The translations under genes were made by a program, and so were the position numbers. DNA of 59,983 bases. It comes from Clostridium sp. CAG:354_28_25 (GTDB taxonomy: Bacteria > Bacillota > Clostridia > TANB77 > CAG-508). Location: NCBI GenBank assembly GCA_001915925.1, contig MNRL01000012.1:1-59983 (forward strand), in the 5' to 3' direction. Below, one piece after another: positions 1 through 8,400 of this stretch (position 1 is the first letter of the stretch; every line of letters begins with the position of its first letter). A model generated the notes under the pieces. That model saw nothing but the letters and a program-made list of their open reading frames with translations. It was not told the origin of the DNA and did no database searches.

Positions 1-15
1 ATGTTTCCTTTCCAT
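1..15 (-). CDS. 5' end of a leftward gene, truncated by the window edge
   Basis: Only five codons are visible (MERKH). They begin at an ATG reading leftward from position 15 and are preceded by a strong AGGAGG ribosome-binding site (reverse complement of 22-27) at suitable spacing. The product cannot be identified. Confidence 0.5.
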
Positions 16-124
16 AAGCATCCTCCTTTAATTTATATTTTACAACAAATGGGGACACTTTTAAATGGGTGTGGTAATTTTATTCCGCTGTCCATTCCTT
101 TTTTTCCTGTTTTCGGGATTTGCC

Positions 125-143
125 GGGATTTAGGGACGTTCCT
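125..143 (+). repeat. REP-like repeat, family A
   Basis: A 19-base unit GGGATTTAGGGACGTTCCT followed by a T-rich run. Near-identical units lie at 17960-17978 (inverted), 20800-20818, 23985-24003 (inverted) and 45160-45178, all intergenic. A partial copy (cgggattt) directly precedes it at 114-121. Short, intergenic, G-rich units in both orientations resemble repetitive extragenic palindromes mobilised by RAYT/Y1 transposases; no such transposase is encoded in this window. Confidence 0.75.
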
Positions 144-201
144 TTTTTCCTTGTTTTTACTTTTAGACTTTTCATAATTTATATTTCGAAATTATGGTAG
201 G

Positions 202-1281
202 TTAAAAATGTGTTAATACAAAGTTTACTAAGTCATTTGCTGAATTCTTATTTATAATTTTAGCTTGATTTTCTATCATACTCTTTTGCAAGTTTTTATC
301 TTTTAAAAGTTTATTAGTATTTGTTAATACTTCTTCAATACTATTAGACACAAGGCTAAGCCCATTTTTTTCGAAAAATCTTGCATTGTAGTTTTCAACC
401 CCAGGTATTGGCATTATATGAATCATCGGTTTTCGTAATGTTGCAACTTCTGTGCTTGTAAGGCCTCCTGGTTTTGTTAAAACAATGGCACTTGCTGCAA
501 TATATTCATTTATATTATCTATAAATCCTTTAACCAGAAGGTTTTTATTATTTAGTTCTTTTAGTGCAGAATATAATGTTTGATTATTTCCACAAATTGC
601 GACAACATAAATATTTGGAATATTATCTAATAAAGATTTAACAATATCTTTCATCTTTCCAAATCCCATACTGCCAGATGTAATTAAAACAATATCTTTA
701 TTTGTTGGTAAGTTAAGATTATTTTTGACTTTAGAAAATGAGCTAGAAACAGATATTCCAAAATCTAATAATATTTCTTCTTTAAAACCTTTTTCAATAA
801 ATTCTCGTTTTAGAGAGCTATGTGGGATAACAAAATAATCAGGTTTTGTTTCTTCCCAAAATGGAACAGCATGATAATCTGTTGCTACATTAATAAGTTT
901 TATATCTTTACCATCGTTTTTTAATGTAGTTATTGCCATTGCAGGAAATAGATGAGGGGATATAATCAAGTCATAATTATATTTTTGTATGTAAGAATAA
1001 AGCTTATTCTTAGCTAACTTATTTAAACCATAAACAGGACTTGTGATTCCTGTTTTTGAATATGCTTCGCCTAACTTATATGCTATTTTGAATAGACTGC
1101 CATTACCTTTTGTAGTGTTTAAATATATTTTCTCCGAATGTTTCTTGGCATTAGGTCCTAAGATATCAAAATAATCAACAAAGTGGCAATTTATATTATA
1201 TTCTGCAAATTCTTTTTCTATATAACGGCCACATGCATTGTGACCTCCACCTGTGCTACAAGATAAAATTAATATTTTCAT
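202..1281 (-). CDS. UgtP/MGDG-synthase-like diacylglycerol glycosyltransferase (GT28)
   Basis: A 359-residue GT-B protein of the family that includes processive diacylglycerol glucosyltransferase UgtP and plant MGDG synthase, which add sugars to diacylglycerol at the inner face of the membrane. The N-terminus carries the Gly-rich motif SCSTGGGHNACGR (about residues 8-20), typical of the acceptor-binding MGDG_synth domain. The C-terminal half has the nucleotide-sugar signature KPGGLTSTEVATLRKP and then PIPGVENYNARFF. The start lies behind a GGAG site and a leftward promoter at 1313-1341. It is monocistronic. Family assignment is firm; the exact sugar (Glc or Gal) and processivity are inferred. 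Confidence 0.85.
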   Translation of the reverse strand: MKILILSCSTGGGHNACGRYIEKEFAEYNINCHFVDYFDILGPNAKKHSEKIYLNTTKGNGSLFKIAYKLGEAYSKTGITSPVYGLNKLAKNKLYSYIQKYNYDLIISPHLFPAMAITTLKNDGKDIKLINVATDYHAVPFWEETKPDYFVIPHSSLKREFIEKGFKEEILLDFGISVSSSFSKVKNNLNLPTNKDIVLITSGSMGFGKMKDIVKSLLDNIPNIYVVAICGNNQTLYSALKELNNKNLLVKGFIDNINEYIAASAIVLTKPGGLTSTEVATLRKPMIHIMPIPGVENYNARFFEKNGLSLVSNSIEEVLTNTNKLLKDKNLQKSMIENQAKIINKNSANDLVNFVLTHF

Positions 1282-1312
1282 ATATTACTCCTAATTAGCG
1301 TTTATTGTTTGA

Positions 1313-1341
1313 AGAATATCAAATAATAAACAGATGGTCAA
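1313..1341 (-). promoter_or_regulatory. Sigma-A promoter of the ugtP-like gene
   Basis: Reading leftward, TTGACC (1336-1341) and TATTCT (1313-1318) are separated by 17 bases, upstream of the start at 1281. Confidence 0.6.
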
Positions 1342-1413
1342 GTACGTTTATAAAATTTTTACAGATTGTAATCAAAGATACAAATGCTCGGTACAAGTAC
1401 TCGTTTCAAATAA

Positions 1414-1437
1414 TAAAAAATCCCCCTAAATAGGGGG
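1414..1437 (-). terminator. Terminator of the tRNA-Gly/tRNA-Cys unit
   Basis: A GC-rich hairpin CCCCCTA-TT-TAGGGGG (1422-1437) directly follows the tRNA-Cys 3' end and is followed on the minus strand by a run of T residues. Confidence 0.85.
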
Positions 1438-1441
1438 TTAT

Positions 1442-1515
1442 TGGAGGCGACACCCGGATTCGAACCGGGGATCAGAGTTTTGCAGACTCGTGCCTTACCA
1501 CTTGGCTATATCGCC
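1442..1515 (-). tRNA. tRNA-Cys (GCA)
   Basis: The minus strand folds as a cloverleaf: acceptor GGCGATA pairs with TGTCGCC, the discriminator is U, and CCA is encoded at 1442-1444. The anticodon loop reads CT-GCA-AA and the T-arm contains GGTTCGAATCC. U73 and GCA are the expected Cys identity elements. It is the downstream member of a two-tRNA unit with tRNA-Gly. Confidence 0.95.
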
Positions 1516-1576
1516 ATTAAATAGTTAATATATAATATGAAAACATATTAAAAATATTACTAATTTTTTATAATTA

Positions 1577-1615
1577 TATAAGTCATTCGTAATCATCATT
1601 AACGAATGACTTATA
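1577..1615. other. 14-bp inverted repeat between the two tRNA genes
   Basis: Arms at 1577-1590 and 1602-1615 are perfectly complementary with an 11-base loop. On the minus strand the hairpin directly follows tRNA-Gly and has no clean U-run, so it may be a weak terminator or a processing/stability element. Confidence 0.6.
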
Positions 1616-1617
1616 GT

Positions 1618-1693
<76 letters not shown>

Positions 1694-1745
1694 ATATGCT
1701 TTTCAAAAGCATATATATTTTATCAAATTCTATTTAGTTAGTCAA
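1694..1745 (-). promoter_or_regulatory. Promoter and leader hairpin of the tRNA unit
   Basis: Leftward TTGACT (reverse complement of 1740-1745) and TAAAAT (1717-1722) have a 17-base spacer. Between the start site and the tRNA-Gly 5' end lies a near-perfect palindrome ATATGCTTTTcAAAAGCATAT (1694-1714), so the precursor begins with a stable hairpin, a plausible RNase P or processing context. Confidence 0.65.
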
Positions 1746-1906
1746 GAGAATGTTGTAATATTTCCAAATTTCTGAATATTGCTTTATCTGTTCTTCTTTT
1801 TTTACAATTCCAATTGCTACATTAACCATATAAATTCCGCCCATAAAACTTTTTGTGATTATATAATAATAAAATTGTACTTGCAATATAAAAAACGTGT
1901 AAAATC

Positions 1907-1935
1907 TTGTTATTTACTGTAATTTAGAGTATAAT
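1907..1935 (+). promoter_or_regulatory. aspS promoter
   Basis: TTGTTA (1907-1912), a 17-base spacer and TATAAT (1930-1935). The leader is only about 25 bases, so there is no room for a T-box. Confidence 0.75.
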
Positions 1936-1967
1936 AGACAAAGACTATTAGGAGAAAAAGGAAGAGG

Positions 1968-3746
1968 ATGAGTATGGAAGTTGTAAAAAATATATACAGA
2001 ACACACACATGTGGAGAGCTAAATATAAATAATGTGGGAGAAGAAATAAAATTATCAGGTTGGGTTCAAAAAATAAGGGACCTAGGTGGAATGATATTTA
2101 TAGATTTAAGAGATGAATTTGGAATAACACAAATTTTAATAAGTAACGAAAATAAAGAACTAGAAGAAAAAGCAAAAGCTTTAACTACAGAAAGTTGTAT
2201 ACATATAGAAGGACAAGTTGTGGAAAGAGCAAGTAAAAATCCTAATATGTCAACAGGAGAAATAGAAGTTAAAGCAAGCAAAATAGAAGTATTAGGTAAA
2301 TGCAAAAATGTATTACCATTCGAAGTAAATACAGATCAAGAAGTAAGAGAAGATTTAAGACTAGAATATAGATTTTTAGATTTAAGAAATGAAAAATTAC
2401 ATAATAATATATTACTTCGTTCTAAAATCTTAAAAACAATAAGAGACAAAATGGACGAATTAGATTTTACAGAGATTCAAACACCAATTTTAGCAAACTC
2501 TTCTCCAGAAGGTGCAAGGGATTATCTAGTACCAAGTAGATTAAATCCAGGGGAATTTTATGCATTACCACAAGCACCACAACAATTTAAACAATTATTA
2601 ATGGTATCTGGATTTAATAAATATTATCAAATAGCTCCATGTTTTAGAGATGAAGATCCTAGAGCAGATAGAGCGCCAGGAGAGTTCTATCAATTAGACT
2701 TCGAGATGAGCTTTGCAACACAAGAAGATGTATTTAAAGTAATAGAAGAAGTTGTACCATATACTTTCGAAAAATTTACAAATTGGAAAGTAGACAAAGG
2801 TCCATTTGTACGTATTCCATATAAAGAAGCTATGGAAAAATACGGTATAGATAAACCAGATTTAAGAAATCCTTTAATTATACAAGATGTTACAGAATGT
2901 TTTAAAGATTCAGATTTTAATGCATTCAAAGGTAAAACAGTAAAAGTAATAGTAGTTCCAGATGGCAATAACCAAGGTAGAAAATTCTTCGATAAGATGG
3001 GAGAATTTGCAACATCAAATGATGTTGGTGCAAAAGGATTAGCATGGACAAAGCTAGATGAAAATGGAGAAGTTACAGGTGGAATTGCTAAATTTATAAC
3101 ACCAGAAATAAAAGAAGCTTTACAAGAAAAATATGGTGCAACAAATAATTCTGCAATGTTCTTTATAGCAGATGAATTTGAAAAAGCACAAAAAATAGCA
3201 GGTTTAGTTAGAATAGAATTAGGAAAAAGATTAGATTTATTAGAAAAAGATGTATATCGTTTCTGCTTTATAGTAGATTTCCCAATGTACGAATTATCTG
3301 ATGAAGGAACAATAGATTTTAGTCATAATCCATTTTCTATGCCACAAGGTGGATTAGAAGCATTAAATACAAAAGATCCACTAGATGTATATGCATATCA
3401 ATATGATTTAGTATGTAATGGTTATGAAATGGCATCAGGAGCTGTTAGAAACCATGATCCAGAAATTATGGTTAAAGCATTTGAAATTGCAGGATATACA
3501 GAAGAAGATGTAAAAAATAGATTTGGTGCATTATATAATGCATTCCAATATGGTACACCACCACATGCAGGTGCTGCACCAGGAATTGATAGAATGGTAA
3601 TGTTAATTGCAGATTCACAAAATATTAGAGAAGTAATAGCATTTCCAAAGAATAAAAAAGCAAGAGATTTATTGATGAGAGCACCATCTGTAGTGTCTAA
3701 GCAACAATTAAAAGATGTACATATAAAATTAGATTTAGAAAAATAA
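1968..3746 (+). CDS. aspS: Aspartyl-tRNA synthetase
   Basis: Cytoplasmic class II synthetase charging tRNA-Asp with aspartate. Its 592 residues match the usual bacterial AspRS with the inserted GAD domain. Visible in order: an N-terminal OB-fold anticodon-binding domain (about 1-110), the catalytic motif ASP-specific loop QAPQQFKQLLM, motif 2 FRDEDPRADRAPGEFYQLD (about 225-243), the GAD insertion (about 300-420), and motif 3 GIDRMVML near residue 545. The ATG at 1968 follows an AGGAG-type site. The gene is followed not by a complete terminator but by half of one (3739-3784), with the other copy beyond the toxin-antitoxin pair. Whether it is discriminating or also charges tRNA-Asn cannot be told from the sequence alone. 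Confidence 0.97.
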   Translation: MSMEVVKNIYRTHTCGELNINNVGEEIKLSGWVQKIRDLGGMIFIDLRDEFGITQILISNENKELEEKAKALTTESCIHIEGQVVERASKNPNMSTGEIEVKASKIEVLGKCKNVLPFEVNTDQEVREDLRLEYRFLDLRNEKLHNNILLRSKILKTIRDKMDELDFTEIQTPILANSSPEGARDYLVPSRLNPGEFYALPQAPQQFKQLLMVSGFNKYYQIAPCFRDEDPRADRAPGEFYQLDFEMSFATQEDVFKVIEEVVPYTFEKFTNWKVDKGPFVRIPYKEAMEKYGIDKPDLRNPLIIQDVTECFKDSDFNAFKGKTVKVIVVPDGNNQGRKFFDKMGEFATSNDVGAKGLAWTKLDENGEVTGGIAKFITPEIKEALQEKYGATNNSAMFFIADEFEKAQKIAGLVRIELGKRLDLLEKDVYRFCFIVDFPMYELSDEGTIDFSHNPFSMPQGGLEALNTKDPLDVYAYQYDLVCNGYEMASGAVRNHDPEIMVKAFEIAGYTEEDVKNRFGALYNAFQYGTPPHAGAAPGIDRMVMLIADSQNIREVIAFPKNKKARDLLMRAPSVVSKQQLKDVHIKLDLEK

Positions 3747-3784
3747 ATACATAAAAAATTAAAAATCTCATACGTTATAATAAA
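3739..3784 (+). repeat. Left copy of a 46-base direct repeat flanking the toxin-antitoxin pair
   Basis: It begins in the last codons of aspS and matches 4534-4580 except for one small change (TAC-G versus TATAG). The right copy continues into a complete terminator hairpin; this left copy lacks the second arm. Confidence 0.85.
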
Positions 3785-3810
3785 GGATTAAACAAAATTT
3801 ACTAAAAATG

Positions 3811-3819
3811 TGGTATAAT
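3811..3819 (+). promoter_or_regulatory. Extended -10 promoter of the toxin-antitoxin pair
   Basis: TGGTATAAT, an extended -10 element (TGn plus a perfect TATAAT). No good -35 is visible, as is common with extended -10 promoters. Confidence 0.55.
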
Positions 3820-3853
3820 ATTAATATAAATTCCCAAAAGGAGATGAATGATT

Positions 3854-4102
3854 ATGACTACGAAGCAAAAAGAATTATATGATGTGATTGAAAGTTTGCC
3901 AGAAGAATTATCAACTAAAGTTATAGATTATATAGAATATCTTAAATTTTCGTATATGACAAAAGCTCCAGAGGATTTGATTATAAAGGATGATAAAGAT
4001 TTGTTAAAAAAATTAAAAAAAGGGATGGAAGATACAGCTAATGGAAAGGTATGTTCTGTTGAAGAGGCATATGAAGAAGTTAAAGAAATTTTAGCAGATT
4101 AA
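3854..4102 (+). CDS. Antitoxin of a type II toxin-antitoxin pair
   Basis: An 82-residue acidic protein lying directly upstream of a ParE/RelE-type toxin gene, in the order and spacing of type II modules. The N-terminus includes ESLPEELSTKVIDYIEYLKF, a segment common in small clostridial antitoxins. The C-terminus is charged and probably disordered, as expected for the toxin-wrapping part. An ATG at 3848 is in frame but only three bases from AGGAGA; the ATG at 3854 has nine-base spacing and is preferred. The pair has its own promoter and terminator and is bounded by direct repeats. Antitoxin role is inferred mainly from the neighbour. Confidence 0.75.
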   Translation: MTTKQKELYDVIESLPEELSTKVIDYIEYLKFSYMTKAPEDLIIKDDKDLLKKLKKGMEDTANGKVCSVEEAYEEVKEILAD

Positions 4103-4117
4103 GCTGGAGGGTTACCA

Positions 4118-4432
4118 TTGAAAGAATATAAGGTAGTATTATCTATTCAAGCAAAAGAAGATTATAAAAGAATTATTAGCTATATAAAAAACAAATTATT
4201 AGAACCTAACATAGCAGAAATATATGCTGAATTAATAAAGGATGAATTTAATATTTTGAAATATAATCCACAAAAATTTGCTATTATTGATTATGACTTG
4301 CTAAAAAAATATAAATTTAGAAAGCTAATTATTAAAAATTATATTGCTTTTTATAGAATAAACGAAGATGAAAAAATAGTAAATGTAGAGAGAATTTTGT
4401 ATAGTGCAACAGACTGGAAAAATAAATTATAA
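4118..4432 (+). CDS. ParE/RelE-superfamily toxin
   Basis: A 104-residue protein with the family layout: an N-terminal beta strand (YKVVLSIQAKEDYKRI), a helical hairpin, then a C-terminal beta sheet with conserved basic positions (YKFRKLIIKNYIAFYRI and VNVERILYSATDW). RelE members cut mRNA in the ribosome and ParE members poison gyrase; which applies cannot be decided here. Translation starts at TTG (4118) behind CTGGAGG, 15 bases after the antitoxin stop, so the two are co-translated. The pair sits between two copies of the aspS terminator sequence, suggesting insertion. Confidence 0.85.
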   Translation: MKEYKVVLSIQAKEDYKRIISYIKNKLLEPNIAEIYAELIKDEFNILKYNPQKFAIIDYDLLKKYKFRKLIIKNYIAFYRINEDEKIVNVERILYSATDWKNKL

Positions 4433-4442
4433 ATTATAAATT

Positions 4443-4477
4443 AAAGAATTGCAAATGTAAAAGTTTGCAATTCTTTT
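4443..4477 (+). terminator. Terminator of the toxin-antitoxin operon
   Basis: Perfect 13-bp stem AAAGAATTGCAAA (4443-4455) with TTTGCAATTCTTT (4464-4476), an 8-base loop and a short T-run. Confidence 0.75.
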
Positions 4478-4533
4478 GATGGTGTTGCTAAGTAAGTAGA
4501 ATGAAGAAAATGCTCTTATGCATAAAAGGAATA

Positions 4534-4597
4534 AAAAATAAATACATAAAAAATTAAAAATCTCATATAGTTATAATAAAACTATATGAGATTTTTT
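4534..4597 (+). terminator. Right direct-repeat copy containing a complete terminator (probably the original aspS terminator)
   Basis: 4534-4580 repeats 3739-3784. It continues into a 15-bp perfect stem AAAATCTCATATAGT (4557-4571)/ACTATATGAGATTTT (4581-4595) with a T-run that overlaps the cwlD ribosome-binding site. Confidence 0.8.
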
Positions 4598-4607
4598 GAG
4601 GTGTAAA

Positions 4608-5322
4608 ATGTTTTTCTTAAGTAAAAAAAGAATAAAGATGCTTGGAATTTTCTTGTTGGCAGTGTTAGCAATAGGAATATCGCAGATATTTATAGAACCG
4701 GAAACGACAGAAACAGTAGCAATTCCTGTTAGTAATAAAGTAATAGTAATAGACGCAGGGCACGGGGATCCAGATGGACGGAGCTGTTAGCGATGATGGA
4801 ATATCAGAAGCTGAAATCAATTTAACAATAGCATTAAAATTGCAGAATTTATTAGAACAAAGTGGAGCAACAGTAATATTAACAAGATCAGATGAAAATG
4901 GAATCTATGATGTAGATAAAACTACATTAAAACAGAAAAAAGTATCTGATATACGAAATAGGGTAAAGATAGGAAATTCATCATCAGCAGACATATTTGT
5001 ATCAATACATTTAAATAAAATACCACAAGAACAATATTCTGGATGGCAGACATTCTTTAAAAAAGATAATGAGCAAGGAGAAAAGTTGGCGACAGCAATA
5101 CAAGAAAGTTTAAAAGAGGCTGTGGGAAAAGAAAACAACAGACTACCAATGAAACTAGATAATGTATATATAGTAAAGAACGTAGAAATACCACTAACAA
5201 TAGTAGAATGTGGATTTTTATCAAACGAGGAAGAAGAAAAGAAACTACAAGAAGACGAATATCAAAATAGATTGGCATGGGGAATATATAATGGAATAAA
5301 CGATTATTTTTATGAACTTTAG
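4608..5322 (+). CDS. cwlD: N-acetylmuramoyl-L-alanine amidase CwlD, +1 frameshift at CGG
   Basis: Amidase_3 zinc enzyme that, in spore formers, removes stem peptides while the cortex is made. The N-terminus is a single membrane or signal segment (about residues 8-26). The reading frame runs to VIDAGHGDPDG and then meets CGG (4779-4781), after which frame 0 stops within three codons. Skipping C4779 gives GGA GCT GTT and continues DGGAVSDDGISEAEINL, the expected family motif, to position 5322. The joined product is 237 residues, the family size. Zinc and catalytic residues are present: His in DAGHG, Glu in ISEAE, His in SIHLN, Glu in VECGF. Start ATG 4608 follows GAGGTG. An assembly error is possible, but three other genes show the same CGG event. 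Confidence 0.85.
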
Positions 5323-5323
5323 T

Positions 5324-5397
5324 GAACTTTAGGGACGGGGTTAAAAGTTCATTTGCTTAACATAAAATTTGAACTTTAAGCTCCGTCCCTAAAGTTC
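5324..5397. repeat. Inverted pair of family B repeats (REPIN-like)
   Basis: Two 27-base units, 5324-5350 (GAACTTTAGGGACGGGG then TTAAAAGTTC) and 5371-5397 in inverse orientation, are separated by 20 bases and can fold into one long hairpin. Each unit is itself palindromic at its ends (GAACTTT/AAAGTTC). It directly follows the cwlD stop. Single copies follow rnjA (17896) and nadD (21641). Confidence 0.85.
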
Positions 5398-5466
5398 ATT
5401 CCTGATGAATAAAATTACCAAACATGGAAAAAATAAGCCTAATACTGTTTTAGGAGTGATAATAAC

Positions 5467-8400
5467 ATGTTTGGTGTTTTATTAGATAAAAAACAACTTG
5501 AAAAATATATGGAAAAATTAGCATCTGACCATAATCTAAAATCGGAAGCTGATGAAAGAACATATCCGATACCAAATTTAACAAAAGATTTTGAATATAT
5601 TACTATGGTATATAATTTACTAAATGAACATATAAAATTGGGAATAGATATTCATCCGGCAGGGGAATGGTTACTAGATAATTACTATATTATAGAAGAA
5701 AGAGTAAAGCAGATAAAAGACGAGTTGGATTTAAATAAATATAAAAAATTTTTAGGGCTAGATAATGGCCCTTATGCCGGTTTCGCGAGAATATATATTT
5801 TAGCCAAAGAAATGTGTGCATATACAGATAGTAATATAAATAAAGAGAATTTGGAATTTATGCTAACTTCATACCAAAAAAGAAAAACGCTAAACATGGA
5901 CGAAATATGGAATATAGAGCTATTTATAAAAATTGCTATTATAGAAAATATAAAAGACATTTGTGAGAAAATTTATGCTAGTCAAATGCAAAAGTATAGA
6001 GCAGAAAATATAATAGAAAGATTGGTAGAGCTAAAAACAAAGGAAAATCAAGTATTTAATAAAAAGCCATATAAAAGCTATAAATTTGGGTATGGAGAAA
6101 TGAAATATCCATTTATAGAATATATGTCATATAAGTTAAAGAAAACAGATAAAGACAGTTATGACTATATAGAAGTATTAGAAGATTCAGTAGAAAAGAT
6201 GGGAACAAATATTAATGATGTTATTAAAAAGGAACATTTTGATATCGCGATAAAAAAAGTACTTATGGGGAATTGTATAACTACTCTAAAGAATATATCT
6301 AGAATAGATTTTCAAGAAATTTTTGAAAAAATAAATGGCGTAGAGGAAATATTAAAACTTGATCCTGCAGAAGTATATGACAAAATGGATTACAAGACCA
6401 AAGCATATTATAGAGGAAAAATAAAAGAATTATCAAAGAAAACAAAAATATCAGAAGTATATATTGCAAAGAAAATTGTAGAGTTAGGAACAGGAAAACA
6501 AGGCAAAAAAAGTCATATTGGTTATTATTTAATTGACGAAGGAAAAGCTGAGCTATATAGAGAGCTAGAGTATAAACCATTTAACCTAAAAAATAACACA
6601 AAATTAAATTTGATAATAGGAATTATATGGGGACTTGCTATAGCAGTTTCGATATTTTTAGGAAAAATATACAAAAATTATTTATTAAGTTTAATTTTCT
6701 TACTACCAATACAAGAAATAATAAATCAAGTAATACAGTATGTACTAAGTAAAATAGTAAAACCTAAATTACTTCCTAAAATAGATTTGCAAAATAAAAT
6801 TACAAAAGAGCAAGCTACAATGGTGGTAATACCAACTATTATAGATTCTAACAAAAAAGTAGAAGAGATGTTTAAAAAGCTAGAAGTATATTATTTAGCA
6901 AATAAAAGCGATAATTTATATTTTACTTTACTTGGAGATTGCAAGCCATCTAAAATAGAGAAAAGAAAAGGTGATAAAGAAATTGTACTTGCTGGAATAC
7001 ACTGTGCAAATGAATTAAATAAAAAATATAATAAAGAAATTTTCAATTTTTTATATAGAAAAAGAAGATGGTACGAAGGAGAAAATGAATATTTAGGCTG
7101 GGAAAGAAAAAGAGGATTACTTATGCAATTTAATTCTTTCCTAATAAATAGAAATGAAGAAGATTTTGTAGCGAACACTATAAACAATATGAAAGAAATA
7201 CCAAAGATAAAATATATTATAACATTGGATTCTGATACAAACCTTATTTTAAATTCTGCATTTGAATTAATCGGTACGATGGAACATATATTAAATAAAC
7301 CTATTTTAAAAGATGGAGTAGTGATAGAAGGACATGGAATAATTCAGCCAAAAGTAGGGATAGATTTAAAAGAAGCAGAGAAATCATGGTTTAGTAGGAT
7401 TTTTGCAGGTTCTGCAGGAACAGATTTATATACAAATGCTATTTCAGACTTTTACCAAGATAATTTTGGAGAGGGAATATTTACAGGAAAGGGAATATAT
7501 GAACTTAATACTTTTTATAATGTAATGAAAAATGCAATTCCAGAGTATACAGTTCTAAGCCATGATTTGTTAGAAGGTTCATATTTAAGATGTGGCTTAG
7601 CTACAGATGTATTATTAATGGATGGGTATCCAAGCAAGTTTATGTCATTTACAACAAGACAAAACAGATGGATTCGCGGAGATTGGCAAATATGTAATTG
7701 GCTTTGCAAAAATATTCGAAATGAAAAAAATGAAAGAATAAGAAACCCGATAAATAAACTTTCAAAATACAAAATATTTGATAATTTAAGAAGAAGTCTG
7801 ATAAGTTTATTTGAACTAATTTTATTAGCAATAGGAATTTATACGCATAAAATTAGTATAGTGTTAATTGCAATATTAGCTATATGTATAACTATAATTT
7901 TAGAAGTAGTAAATAAAATTATAGCTAGAAAGGATGGCGAAAAATTTAAAAAGACATTTACACCAATAGTAACAGGAGGAAAGGGTGCACTTATTAAATT
8001 TGTGCTAAATATAGGATTTTTGCCAACTAAAACATATGTAGAAATAAAAGCGATAATACAAGCTATTTATAGGAAATATGTAAGCAAGAAAAAATTACTT
8101 GAATGGACAACAGCAGAAGAGGCAGAGGTAAATAAAGATAATGATTTAGATTCATATGTTGGGTATATGTTTGTAAATTTAATTTTAGCAGTTGTAATTA
8201 ATGCAGTTAATATTAATTTATTTGCAATAATTCTAGGGATATTATGGCTATTATCACCTATTGCAGCATTTGAACTTAGTAAAGAGCTTCCAGCAAAAGA
8301 TCCATTAAAAAAGATAGACAAAAAGCATCAAAACTATATAGTAGATATTGCTCATAATACTTGGAACTATTTTAAAGACTATTTGATAAAAGAAAATAAT

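Noticed and set aside
1734..1844. 36-codon leftward ORF (MGGIYMVNVAIG...)
   Set aside because: No ribosome-binding site; it overlaps the tRNA promoter region and matches nothing recognisable.
1936..1967. T-box leader for aspS
   Set aside because: The promoter lies only about 30 bases upstream of the start, so there is no space for one; none is seen upstream of gltX either.
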